A stretch of 16,031 nucleotides of DNA from Proteobacteria bacterium SG_bin5. Lineage in GTDB: Bacteria > Pseudomonadota > Alphaproteobacteria > Sphingomonadales > Sphingomonadaceae. The DNA lies in the NCBI GenBank assembly GCA_002083475.1, contig LWDI01000087.1, positions 1-16,031 of the forward strand, read 5' to 3'. Made by a program: the position numbers and the translations under genes. Within the stretch, counting starts at the first letter, position 1, and each line of letters starts with the position of its first letter. This document shows positions 1-5,629 of this stretch, piece by piece. Below the pieces are notes generated by a model, which did no database searches, had not been told where the DNA came from, and was given only the letters and a program-made list of their open reading frames with translations.

Positions 1-823
1 GCATGTCCTCGCCGCCGGTGATCGAGATGATCACCCCCTTGGCGCCCTGCATCGACACACCGTCGAGCAGCGGATTGTTGATCGCGGCTTGCGCGGCGAT
101 CAGCGCGCGGTCGTCGCCATCGGCTTCGCCCGTGCCCATCATCGCCTTGCCCATTTCCTGCATCACCGAGCGGACGTCGGCGAAATCGAGGTTGATGAGG
201 CCCGGCATCACCATCAGATCGGTGATCCCGCGCACGCCCTGCTGCAGCACCTCGTCGGCCATTTCGAAGGCCTGTTTGAACGTGGTGTTGGCGTTGGCGA
301 TCAGGAACAGATTCTGGTTGGGGATGACGATCAGCGTATCGACATACTTCTGGAGCTCTTCGATCCCCGCGTCCGCCGCCTTGGCGCGCCGCGCGCCTTC
401 GAAGGCGAAGGGTTTGGTGACGACGCCGACGGTCAGGATGCCCATGTCGCGCGCGGCCTTGGCGATCACCGGCGCCGCGCCGGTGCCGGTGCCGCCGCCC
501 ATGCCGGCGGCGATGAAGCACATATGCACGCCATCGAGCAGCTGCGCGATCGACTCGATCGTCTCCTCGGCGGCGGCGCGGCCGATTTCGGGCCGCGCGC
601 CCGCGCCCAGGCCTTGGGTGATCTTGGCGCCGAGCTGAACGCGCTGCGCGGCGGCCGATTGCTTCAGCGCCTGGGCATCGGTGTTGGCGACGAGGAAATC
701 GACCCCCTGCACGCCCGCGCGCATCATGTTCGCGATCGCGTTGCCGCCGGCGCCACCGACGCCGATCACCGCGATGCGCGGCGTCAGCTCGTCGACATCG
801 GGAGGAAGAAAATCGATGCTCAT
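1..823 (-). CDS. ftsZ: Cell division protein FtsZ (3' part outside window)
   Basis: FtsZ is the tubulin-like GTPase that polymerises into the cytoplasmic Z-ring and recruits the divisome. The first 274 residues are visible; the C-terminal subdomain, linker and FtsA/ZipA-binding tail lie beyond the left edge. The N-terminal glycine-rich nucleotide loop is GVGGAGGNA (residues 21-29), the tubulin signature GGGTGTG is at 109-115, and the catalytic T7 loop NLDFADV is at 211-217. The ATG at 821-823 is chosen because the protein begins in the usual short FtsZ leader, MSIDFLPPDV, and a GGAG lies about ten bases upstream. It follows ftsA after a 107-base spacer, the usual end of an alphaproteobacterial dcw cluster. 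Nothing in the visible part is abnormal. Confidence 0.98.
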   Translation of the reverse strand, partial: MSIDFLPPDVDELTPRIAVIGVGGAGGNAIANMMRAGVQGVDFLVANTDAQALKQSAAAQRVQLGAKITQGLGAGARPEIGRAAAEETIESIAQLLDGVHMCFIAAGMGGGTGTGAAPVIAKAARDMGILTVGVVTKPFAFEGARRAKAADAGIEELQKYVDTLIVIPNQNLFLIANANTTFKQAFEMADEVLQQGVRGITDLMVMPGLINLDFADVRSVMQEMGKAMMGTGEADGDDRALIAAQAAINNPLLDGVSMQGAKGVIISITGGEDM

Positions 824-930
824 TGCCCCTACTCCGTCACGCCCCTGCACAAAACGGGCTTGATCCTATCCTGTCTTGCACCAAGCCCCGAGCCGACTCT
901 AGCGCAAATTCGCGGGGCTGCCACATTTCC
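824..930 (-). promoter_or_regulatory. ftsA-ftsZ spacer with one GANTC site; possible ftsZ promoter
   Basis: This 107-base spacer is one of the few non-overlapping junctions. It has one GANTC site at 895-899, read GAGTC followed by G on the coding strand, about 72 bases before the ftsZ ATG. CcrM methylates GANTC in most alphaproteobacteria, and in Caulobacter ftsZ transcription depends on CcrM and GcrA. A 7-base inverted repeat (884-890 with 913-919) flanks the site. I see no convincing -35/-10 pair and no T-tract that would make this a terminator. The promoter role is an inference from the spacer, the site and the known biology of ftsZ. Confidence 0.35.
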
Positions 931-2190
931 TTAATAATTGGCGCGGAACGCGCGAATCATCCGCGCGAGCCACCCCGCCTGGGGCCGGTGAACCAATTGC
1001 CCGGCGGGCGCAATCGCTCGCAAATCCACCGGGTTGGCCGCAGCATAATGGGCAAGCCCGGCGAGCGTCGCGAAGGCCGGCCCGCTATGCGCGTCGGGCA
1101 GCGCGGTCAGCCCGCGCGGGCGACCGATCCGCACCGATCGGCCGAGCGCGACCTGGGCATAATCGGCGATCCCCTTCAGCTCCGCGCCGCCACCCGTGAG
1201 CACCACTTGCCGCCCGACCGGCCCCTCGAACCCCAGCTCCTTCAACGCCTTCCTGATCTCGTTCATCAGATGATCGAGCCGCTGGCGGATCACCGCGATC
1301 AGCTGCGCCTTGGTGATCCGGCTGCCCTCGCCGCCTTCCTGCTCGGCCGAGATCGGCGCGACGTCGATCATGTCGTGATTGTCGCGCGGGCTGGCATTGG
1401 CCGAGCCGTGGAAACATTTCATCCGCTCGGCCTGGGCGCGGCGGGTGCCGAAGCTCGAGGCGATGTCGTCGGTGATGTCCGCCGCCCCCATCGGGATCGA
1501 GGCGAGCCCCACCAGCATCCCGCCCGCGAAGAGCGACACGTTGGTGATCCCCGCGCCGAGCTCGACCAAGGCGACGCCCAGCTCGCGCTCTTCGTCGGAC
1601 AGGCACGCCATGCCGGTCGCGATCGGCGCGCCGATGATCGACTTCACGTTCAGATGCGCCGAGCGGACGCATAGATCGAGATTGCGCACCGGCGAGCCGT
1701 CGGCGGCGACGACATGGATGTGGACGCCCAACGTATCCGCGTGCAGGCCCAGCGGGTTCTTCACCTCGGTGCGGCGATCGAGCATGTAGAGCGTCGGCTG
1801 GGCGTGGAGCACCATCCGCCCCGCCGGATCGATCGACTCGCGCCCCGCCTGGAGCAGCGCGTCGATATCGCCCTGCTCGACCCGGTGACCGCCCAATTCG
1901 ACCTCGACCGAGGCAACGTCGGACACCAGCCCGCCCGCCGAAAAAGCGACCCAGACGTTTTCGATGTTCATCCCGGCGATCCGCTCGGCCTGTTCGACCG
2001 CCTCGCGCACCGCCGCCTCGGTCGCGCCCATGTCGGCGATATAGCCGCGCTTGACGCCGCGACTTTCGCGCTGGCCGGTGCCGAGCACGATCAGCTCGCC
2101 GCCATCGGCCTTTTGCGCGATCATCGCCGAGACCTTGGACGAGCCGATGTCGAGCGCGGTGATCAGTCCTTCGGGTGCCACTTTCGCCAT
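931..2190 (-). CDS. ftsA: Cell division protein FtsA
   Basis: FtsA is the actin-like ATPase that tethers FtsZ filaments to the inner membrane and recruits later divisome proteins. The 419-residue length is normal. The phosphate-1 loop DIGSSKV is at 14-20, the FtsA-specific 1C subdomain spans roughly 85-160, the phosphate-2 segment VELGAGITNV is near 209-218, and the adenosine motif TGGGAELKG is at 332-340. The last 13 residues (WLARMIRAFRANY) fit the membrane-binding amphipathic helix. The ATG at 2188-2190 is preceded by GGGAG about six bases upstream, which partly follows the ftsQ stop; the gap to ftsQ is 11 bases. Placement between ftsQ and ftsZ is canonical. Confidence 0.98.
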   Translation of the reverse strand: MAKVAPEGLITALDIGSSKVSAMIAQKADGGELIVLGTGQRESRGVKRGYIADMGATEAAVREAVEQAERIAGMNIENVWVAFSAGGLVSDVASVEVELGGHRVEQGDIDALLQAGRESIDPAGRMVLHAQPTLYMLDRRTEVKNPLGLHADTLGVHIHVVAADGSPVRNLDLCVRSAHLNVKSIIGAPIATGMACLSDEERELGVALVELGAGITNVSLFAGGMLVGLASIPMGAADITDDIASSFGTRRAQAERMKCFHGSANASPRDNHDMIDVAPISAEQEGGEGSRITKAQLIAVIRQRLDHLMNEIRKALKELGFEGPVGRQVVLTGGGAELKGIADYAQVALGRSVRIGRPRGLTALPDAHSGPAFATLAGLAHYAAANPVDLRAIAPAGQLVHRPQAGWLARMIRAFRANY

Positions 2191-2201
2191 GCCCTGCTCC
2201 C

Positions 2202-3122
2202 TTATCCGGTCTCACCGACGAGCGCGGCGGTTTCGATCGCGCTGGTATCGGGCAGCGCGCGGGGCGCCGCCTCGCTCGACTTGCGCACCACGAGCTTGGC
2301 GGGATCGCGCAGATCGAAGCGCGCCCAGCCACGTCCGAGCAGCCGCTCCTTGCCTTCCAATTCGGCGAATTTGACGAGCGCGCGCGCGGGATCCTCCTCG
2401 GGCAGCGCGAGCGTTTCGCCGCTTTCGAACAGCAAATCCCAGCGGCGATTGCCGACCCAGGTCGCGGCCTTGACCACGGGCTTGAGCGCGGGGGCGCTAT
2501 CGAGCAGCCGGCGATAGAGCGCGATCTGTTCATTGGCGCCGGGGCCGATCAACAGCGGCAGCGCGGGCGCCTTTTCGGGCGCGACCGCCTCGAGCGGCAC
2601 GCCGCCCGCGTCGATCAGCGTCAGCCGCCCGTCATGCTGCCACAGCGCCGCTTCCTTGCGCTCGACCAGATTGATCACCAGCCGATCGGGCAGCCGGCGC
2701 GAGACTTGCGCGTCGGCGATCCAGCCATAGCGCAGCAATTTGGCGCGCACCGCGCCCAGATCGACGAGCGGCATCGCGCGCGATTTCTGGTCGAGCACGG
2801 CGGCATAGACCGTCATCGCGTTCATCCGCGCGGCGCCCTTCACCTCGATCGATCGCACGCGAAAGCCCGCCTCGCCCACCGCCTCGGCCATCGCCAGCCC
2901 CGCCGCCTGCGGCACGCCGAACAGGGTCGACAGCGCAAACAGCCCGGCGAGCACCGCGCCGGTGAAGAACAAGGTCGCGCCGCGCCGCAGCGTCGCCTCG
3001 GACACGGGGAGCATCAGCAGCGCGCGGTCGATCACCGATTGTTTGCGCACGACCGGCAGCTTGCGGTTGCCGCTGGCGACGACCTTGCGCGGCGGCGTGC
3101 CCCGGCGGATCGTCTTGCTCAT
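2202..3122 (-). CDS. ftsQ: Cell division protein FtsQ
   Basis: FtsQ is a bitopic inner-membrane protein that links FtsB/FtsL to the early divisome. The 306-residue product has a basic cytoplasmic N-terminus (about residues 1-45), one hydrophobic transmembrane segment at about 49-71, a POTRA domain at about 87-155 beginning FRVRSIEVKG, and a periplasmic FtsQ beta domain after that, with the family-like stretch RRLPDRLVINLVERK. The ATG overlaps the ddl stop by four bases (ATGA at 3119-3122), and a GAGG lies about seven bases upstream inside ddl. The identity rests on architecture and on position between ddl and ftsA, since FtsQ sequences diverge quickly. Confidence 0.95.
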   Translation of the reverse strand: MSKTIRRGTPPRKVVASGNRKLPVVRKQSVIDRALLMLPVSEATLRRGATLFFTGAVLAGLFALSTLFGVPQAAGLAMAEAVGEAGFRVRSIEVKGAARMNAMTVYAAVLDQKSRAMPLVDLGAVRAKLLRYGWIADAQVSRRLPDRLVINLVERKEAALWQHDGRLTLIDAGGVPLEAVAPEKAPALPLLIGPGANEQIALYRRLLDSAPALKPVVKAATWVGNRRWDLLFESGETLALPEEDPARALVKFAELEGKERLLGRGWARFDLRDPAKLVVRKSSEAAPRALPDTSAIETAALVGETG

Positions 3123-4042
3123 TTGAGCGCCTCGTCGACGATGCGCTGGCAGAGTTCGGGATAGGTGATGCCGCGGTGGCGGGCTTGCTCGGGCACCAGG
3201 CTCAAGGGCGTCATCCCCGGCTGGGTATTGACCTCGAGCAGGAACAGCCCTTCGACGCCCTGGCTATCGTCCCATCGGAAATCGGCGCGGCTGCACCCCT
3301 TGCAGCCGAGCAAGCGGTGCGCCTGCAGCGCGATCCGCTCGCACGCCTGGGCGATCTCGTCGGGGACGGGTGCCGGGTAGAGATGGTCGGTCATCCCTTC
3401 CGTATATTTCGCCTCATAATCGTAAAAGCCCGATTTGGGGCGCAGTTCGGTGACGCCGAGCGCTTGGTCGCCCAGCACGGCGGTGGTCAGCTCGCGCCCG
3501 CGGATGAAGGGCTCGGCGAGCAATTCGTCGAACTCGGCCCAGGGGCCGCGCGTGTCGCGGCCGATCGGCTGGCCGTAATTGCCTTGCTCGGTGACGATCG
3601 CGACCCCGACCGAGGAGCCTTCGTTGATCGGCTTCACCACGAAGGGTCGCGGCAGCGGGTCGCGCTCGAAGAGCTCGGCGCTTTTGACGATGCGGCCGCC
3701 GGGCATCGGCACACCGTGCGGGATCAGCAGCAACTTGGTGAGCTGCTTGTCGATCGCGATCACCGAGGCGACGCGGCCCGAATGGGTGTATTTGAGCCCC
3801 ATCAGATCGAGCATGCCCTGCACCGTGCCGTCCTCGCCCGGCGAGCCGTGGAGCGCGTTGAAGACGACGTCGGGTTTGGCCTCGGCGAGCCGCGCGGCGA
3901 CATCGCGGCCCACGTCGATCGCGGTGACGCGGTGGCCGAGGCTTTCGAGCGCTTCCGCCACGCCACGCCCCGAGGCGAGCGACACCTCGCGCTCGGCCGA
4001 CCAACCGCCCATCAGGACGGCGATGTGGCGGGGGGTCACCAT
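3119..4042 (-). CDS. ddl: D-alanine--D-alanine ligase
   Basis: This cytoplasmic ATP-grasp enzyme makes the D-Ala-D-Ala dipeptide that MurF adds to the stem. At 307 residues it is a DdlB-type enzyme. Visible motifs are the N-terminal SAEREVSL with Glu17, NALHGSPGEDG (62-72), EGSSVGV (141-147), the omega-loop FYDYEAKY (206-213) and the metal/ATP-binding LEVNTQPGMT (269-278). The tyrosine-bearing omega loop fits D-Ala rather than D-lactate ligases. The ATG at 4040-4042 has a strong GGGGAGG four bases upstream, but this lies in a palindrome (4047-4069) that could hide it. It is separated from murB by 265 bases carrying a repeat element and overlaps ftsQ by four bases. Confidence 0.98.
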   Translation of the reverse strand: MVTPRHIAVLMGGWSAEREVSLASGRGVAEALESLGHRVTAIDVGRDVAARLAEAKPDVVFNALHGSPGEDGTVQGMLDLMGLKYTHSGRVASVIAIDKQLTKLLLIPHGVPMPGGRIVKSAELFERDPLPRPFVVKPINEGSSVGVAIVTEQGNYGQPIGRDTRGPWAEFDELLAEPFIRGRELTTAVLGDQALGVTELRPKSGFYDYEAKYTEGMTDHLYPAPVPDEIAQACERIALQAHRLLGCKGCSRADFRWDDSQGVEGLFLLEVNTQPGMTPLSLVPEQARHRGITYPELCQRIVDEALK

Positions 4043-4046
4043 AGCG

Positions 4047-4069
4047 CCTCCCCAAGCGCGCTTGGGAGG
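4047..4069 (-). promoter_or_regulatory. Palindrome enclosing the ddl ribosome binding site
   Basis: A perfect 16-base palindrome (4051-4066) is extended by three more pairs across a one-base bulge to 4047 and 4069. On the mRNA strand the 3' arm contains GGGGAGG, the ddl Shine-Dalgarno, and it ends four bases before the ATG. The 5' arm CCTCCC would pair with it, so the ribosome site is masked unless a ribosome or protein opens the hairpin. The hairpin is visible in sequence; the translational effect is inferred. Confidence 0.5.
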
Positions 4070-4084
4070 GATCTAGTACCCACA

Positions 4085-4296
4085 AAATCCTCCCCGTTCA
4101 CGGGGAGGTGGCGCGCCGCAGGCGCGACGGAGGGGGCGGGCTTGCGAGCGCGCCCGTCGATCAGGCGGCGCGCCCGGCGGCGCCCCCCCTCCACCATGCT
4201 TCGCATGGTCCCGTTTCGGGTAAACCGTGCCCCGCACGGTTTAGGATCGTCCGGGGGACGATCCGACCCGAAACGCCCCGTAAACGGGGAGGATTT
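4085..4296. repeat. Composite palindromic (MITE-like) element in the ddl-murB spacer
   Basis: Perfect 14-base terminal inverted repeats (4085-4098 and 4283-4296) bound a 212-base unit. Inside are several stems: 4089-4097 with 4100-4108, 4112-4117 with 4121-4126, 4193-4199 with 4203-4209, 4221-4230 with 4234-4243, and 4244-4252 with 4256-4264. The last two hairpins are enclosed by a further stem pairing 4212-4221 with 4266-4275 (one base shared), giving a cloverleaf-like fold. No transposase or clear target duplication is visible. The style recalls non-autonomous intergenic repeats of sphingomonads; family membership was not tested. It fills most of the 265-base gap between murB and ddl. Confidence 0.8.
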
Positions 4297-4307
4297 GGCC
4301 TCAAGCA

Positions 4308-5201
4308 TCACTTCGCCACCCCCACGCGCTTGATCTCCCATTCGAGCGACACCCCCGTCGCCGCCAGCACCCGCGCGCGAACCGCCTCGCCCAGCCCCTC
4401 GATGTCGGCGGCGGTCGCCGCGCCGAGGTTGAGCAGGAAATTGCAATGCTTCTCGCTCACCTGCGCGTCGCCGTGCCGCAGCCCCCGGCAGCCGGCCGCG
4501 TCGATCAGCGCCCAGGCCTTGTGGCCCGGGGGATTCTTGAAGGTCGAGCCGCCGGTCTTGGAGCGCAAAGGCTGCGATTCCTCGCGCGCGGCGGCGATGC
4601 GGTCCATTTCGGCTTGGATCGCCGCCGGGTCGCCCGGCGTTCCTTCGAACACCGCCTCGACCACCACCGCGCCTTCGGGGAGCGTGGAATGGCGGTAGCT
4701 ATAGCCGAGCGCGTCCACCGGCAGCGTCTCGAGCCGGCCGTCGCGGTGGACGATCGTGCACGCGCGCAGCACGTCCGCCGTCTCGCGCCCATAAGCGCCG
4801 CCGTTCATCCGCACGAAGCCGCCGACCGTGCCGGGGATCGAGCGCAAGAATTCGAGCCCCGCGACACCTGCGTCGCGCGCGGTGGAGGAAACGAGAATGC
4901 CGCTCGCCCCGCCGCCGCAGACGAGCTGCTCGCCATCAGGACGCGCATAGGCAAAGGGCTTGCCGAGCCGCACCACCACCCCGGGCACCCCGCCATCGCG
5001 CACGATAAGATTCGAGCCGAGCCCGAGCGCCATCACCGGCACTTGCGGGTCGAGCGCGCTCAGAAATTCGCGCAGATCATCGACGTCCGCCGGCTCGAAC
5101 AGCCACTCCGCCGCCCCACCCGCCTTGAACCAGACGAGCGGCGCGAGCGGCGCCCGGGCGGTGAGCTTGCCGCGCACCTTGGGGAGGGTGAGCAGAGTCA
5201 T
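4308..5201 (-). CDS. murB: UDP-N-acetylenolpyruvoylglucosamine reductase (MurB, type II)
   Basis: This FAD enzyme reduces UDP-enolpyruvyl-GlcNAc to UDP-MurNAc with NADPH in the cytoplasm. The chosen 297-residue protein begins MTLLTLPKVRGKL at 5199-5201. A longer in-frame start at 5261 is rejected because its extra 20 residues are translated from the palindromic repeat. FAD-binding GLGSNLIVRDGG (60-71) and SIPGTVGG (121-128) are present. The catalytic serine is in GGSTFKNP (Ser219), and the acidic partner is probably Glu289 in WEIKRVG. The short length fits type II MurB, which lacks the extra loop of the Escherichia coli enzyme. The ribosome site is weak; a repeat-spanning frame ends on its start in an ATGA overlap. 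Confidence 0.97.
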   Translation of the reverse strand: MTLLTLPKVRGKLTARAPLAPLVWFKAGGAAEWLFEPADVDDLREFLSALDPQVPVMALGLGSNLIVRDGGVPGVVVRLGKPFAYARPDGEQLVCGGGASGILVSSTARDAGVAGLEFLRSIPGTVGGFVRMNGGAYGRETADVLRACTIVHRDGRLETLPVDALGYSYRHSTLPEGAVVVEAVFEGTPGDPAAIQAEMDRIAAAREESQPLRSKTGGSTFKNPPGHKAWALIDAAGCRGLRHGDAQVSEKHCNFLLNLGAATAADIEGLGEAVRARVLAATGVSLEWEIKRVGVAK

Positions 5202-5329
5202 GAAACCCACAAGCCCCCCTCCCCTTTTGGGGAGGGGCTGGGGGTGGGGCCGGTGAAGCACGCGCGCCGCGTAACGACCGCCCCCACCCCAACCCCTCCC
5301 CTGAAGGGGAGGGGCTTAAGGTCGCACAT
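5198..5329 (-). other. Repeat-spanning open frame ending on the murB start (43 codons)
   Basis: An ATG at 5327-5329 lies five bases after the stop of the 57-residue gene. The frame runs through the palindromic element and stops at 5198-5200, overlapping the murB ATG as ATGA. The predicted peptide is rich in Gly and Pro and reads like the in-frame repeat segment of MurD, so it looks repeat-derived and not like a folded protein. Its possible role is coupling translation of the small gene to murB; this is inference. Confidence 0.28.
5211..5317. repeat. Palindromic repeat, family 1, copy upstream of murB
   Basis: Two G/C-rich arms (about 5211-5250 and 5280-5317) are imperfect inverted copies of each other around a centre of about 30 bases. 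Each arm also folds on itself: 9-base stems 5216-5224 with 5229-5237 (loop TTTT) and 5293-5301 with 5306-5314 (loop TGAA). The core CCCCTCCCC/GGGGAGGGG is the same as in the element inside murD at 10530-10631, so the window has two copies of one family. It lies between the 57-residue gene and murB and ends about ten bases before the murB ATG. Confidence 0.85.
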
Positions 5330-5334
5330 TTGGC

Positions 5335-5508
5335 TCACCGCGCGCCCCACAACCTTGCCCAGCTCGCGAGCGCCGCCATGTTCGCCTCGCCCGCGCGGCG
5401 GCTCGCTTCTTGCCAGGCGACGGTCGCCTCGCTCGCCGAAAGGAACGCGCGCTGCACGTCGAGCATCTGGCGCTGCCAGGCGATGGTCAGGTCGAACAAG
5501 CTGTTCAT
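5335..5508 (-). CDS. Small protein of unknown function (57 residues)
   Basis: I do not recognise a family. The frame starts MNSLFDLTIAWQRQ at 5506-5508 and ends in GAR with TGA at 5335-5337. About 93% of its codons end in G or C, as in the neighbouring real genes. The composition is protein-like: Trp at 11, 32, 50 and 54, spaced hydrophobic residues and mixed charge suggest two or three amphipathic helices, with no signal peptide or membrane span. It lies between murC and murB, flanked by two different palindromic elements. Its ribosome site is weak (GGA six bases upstream), but its ATG overlaps the stop of a frame starting two bases after murC. A 106-residue alternative frame over the same bases (5198-5518) is Arg-rich and less convincing. 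A role in envelope synthesis would be a guess from context only. Confidence 0.7.
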   Translation of the reverse strand: MNSLFDLTIAWQRQMLDVQRAFLSASEATVAWQEASRRAGEANMAALASWARLWGAR

Positions 5509-5627
5509 ATGTTTCCAAGCCCCTTCACGTCACCCCAGCGAAGGCTGGGGTCTTTCAGCAATGGCGCGCTCCCGAGGCTGCAGGCCCCAGCCTGGGCCGG
5601 GGCGACGCCTTGCGAGAAGCCGCCCAT
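5505..5627 (-). other. Repeat-spanning open frame joining murC to the small gene (40 codons)
   Basis: An ATG at 5625-5627 lies two bases after the murC stop (TGAGGATG). The 40-codon frame crosses the second palindromic family and stops at 5505-5507, overlapping the start of the 57-residue gene as ATGA. The peptide is essentially a translation of the repeat, so a protein function is doubtful. Reinitiation after murC is possible and would carry ribosomes to the small gene. Confidence 0.3.
5528..5607. repeat. Palindromic repeat, family 2, downstream of murC
   Basis: Two 26-base arms (5528-5553 and 5582-5607) are inverted copies matching at 21 positions; most differences still allow G-U pairs in RNA. 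The left arm has its own hairpin, CCCCAGC at 5533-5539 with GCTGGGG at 5544-5550. The unit begins about 22 bases after the murC stop and ends about 20 bases before the small gene start. From general familiarity, this CCCCAGC-type palindrome resembles dispersed intergenic repeats in sphingomonads; that was not checked. There is no T-tract, so it is not called a terminator. Confidence 0.75.
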
Positions 5628-5629
5628 CC

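Larger units (their letters stand above)
4036..4308 (-). other. Repeat-spanning open frame joining murB to ddl (90 codons)
   Basis: The murB stop is part of TGATG, so an ATG begins on the last base of murB. The frame stays open for 90 codons across the whole palindromic element and stops at 4036-4038, four bases after the ddl ATG. Its product would be basic and of low complexity, and I see no protein family in it. It is unlikely to be a functional protein. It is listed because it could carry ribosomes from murB into the ddl start and open the hairpin over the ddl ribosome site. Confidence 0.3.

Noticed and set aside
4308..5261. Longer murB starting at 5261
   Set aside because: The additional 20 residues (HRPHPQPLPKRGGG and so on) are translated from the palindromic repeat. 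The Met at 5201 gives the normal MurB N-terminus.
5211..5317. Rho-independent terminator or CRISPR-like repeat upstream of murB
   Set aside because: The hairpins have no following T-tract, and the units are inverted pairs without regular spacers.
5198..5518. 106-codon frame METYEQLVRPD overlapping the 57-residue gene
   Set aside because: It is Arg-rich with a frame-shadow composition over the small gene and then runs through the repeat. Only its last part is kept as a possible coupling frame.
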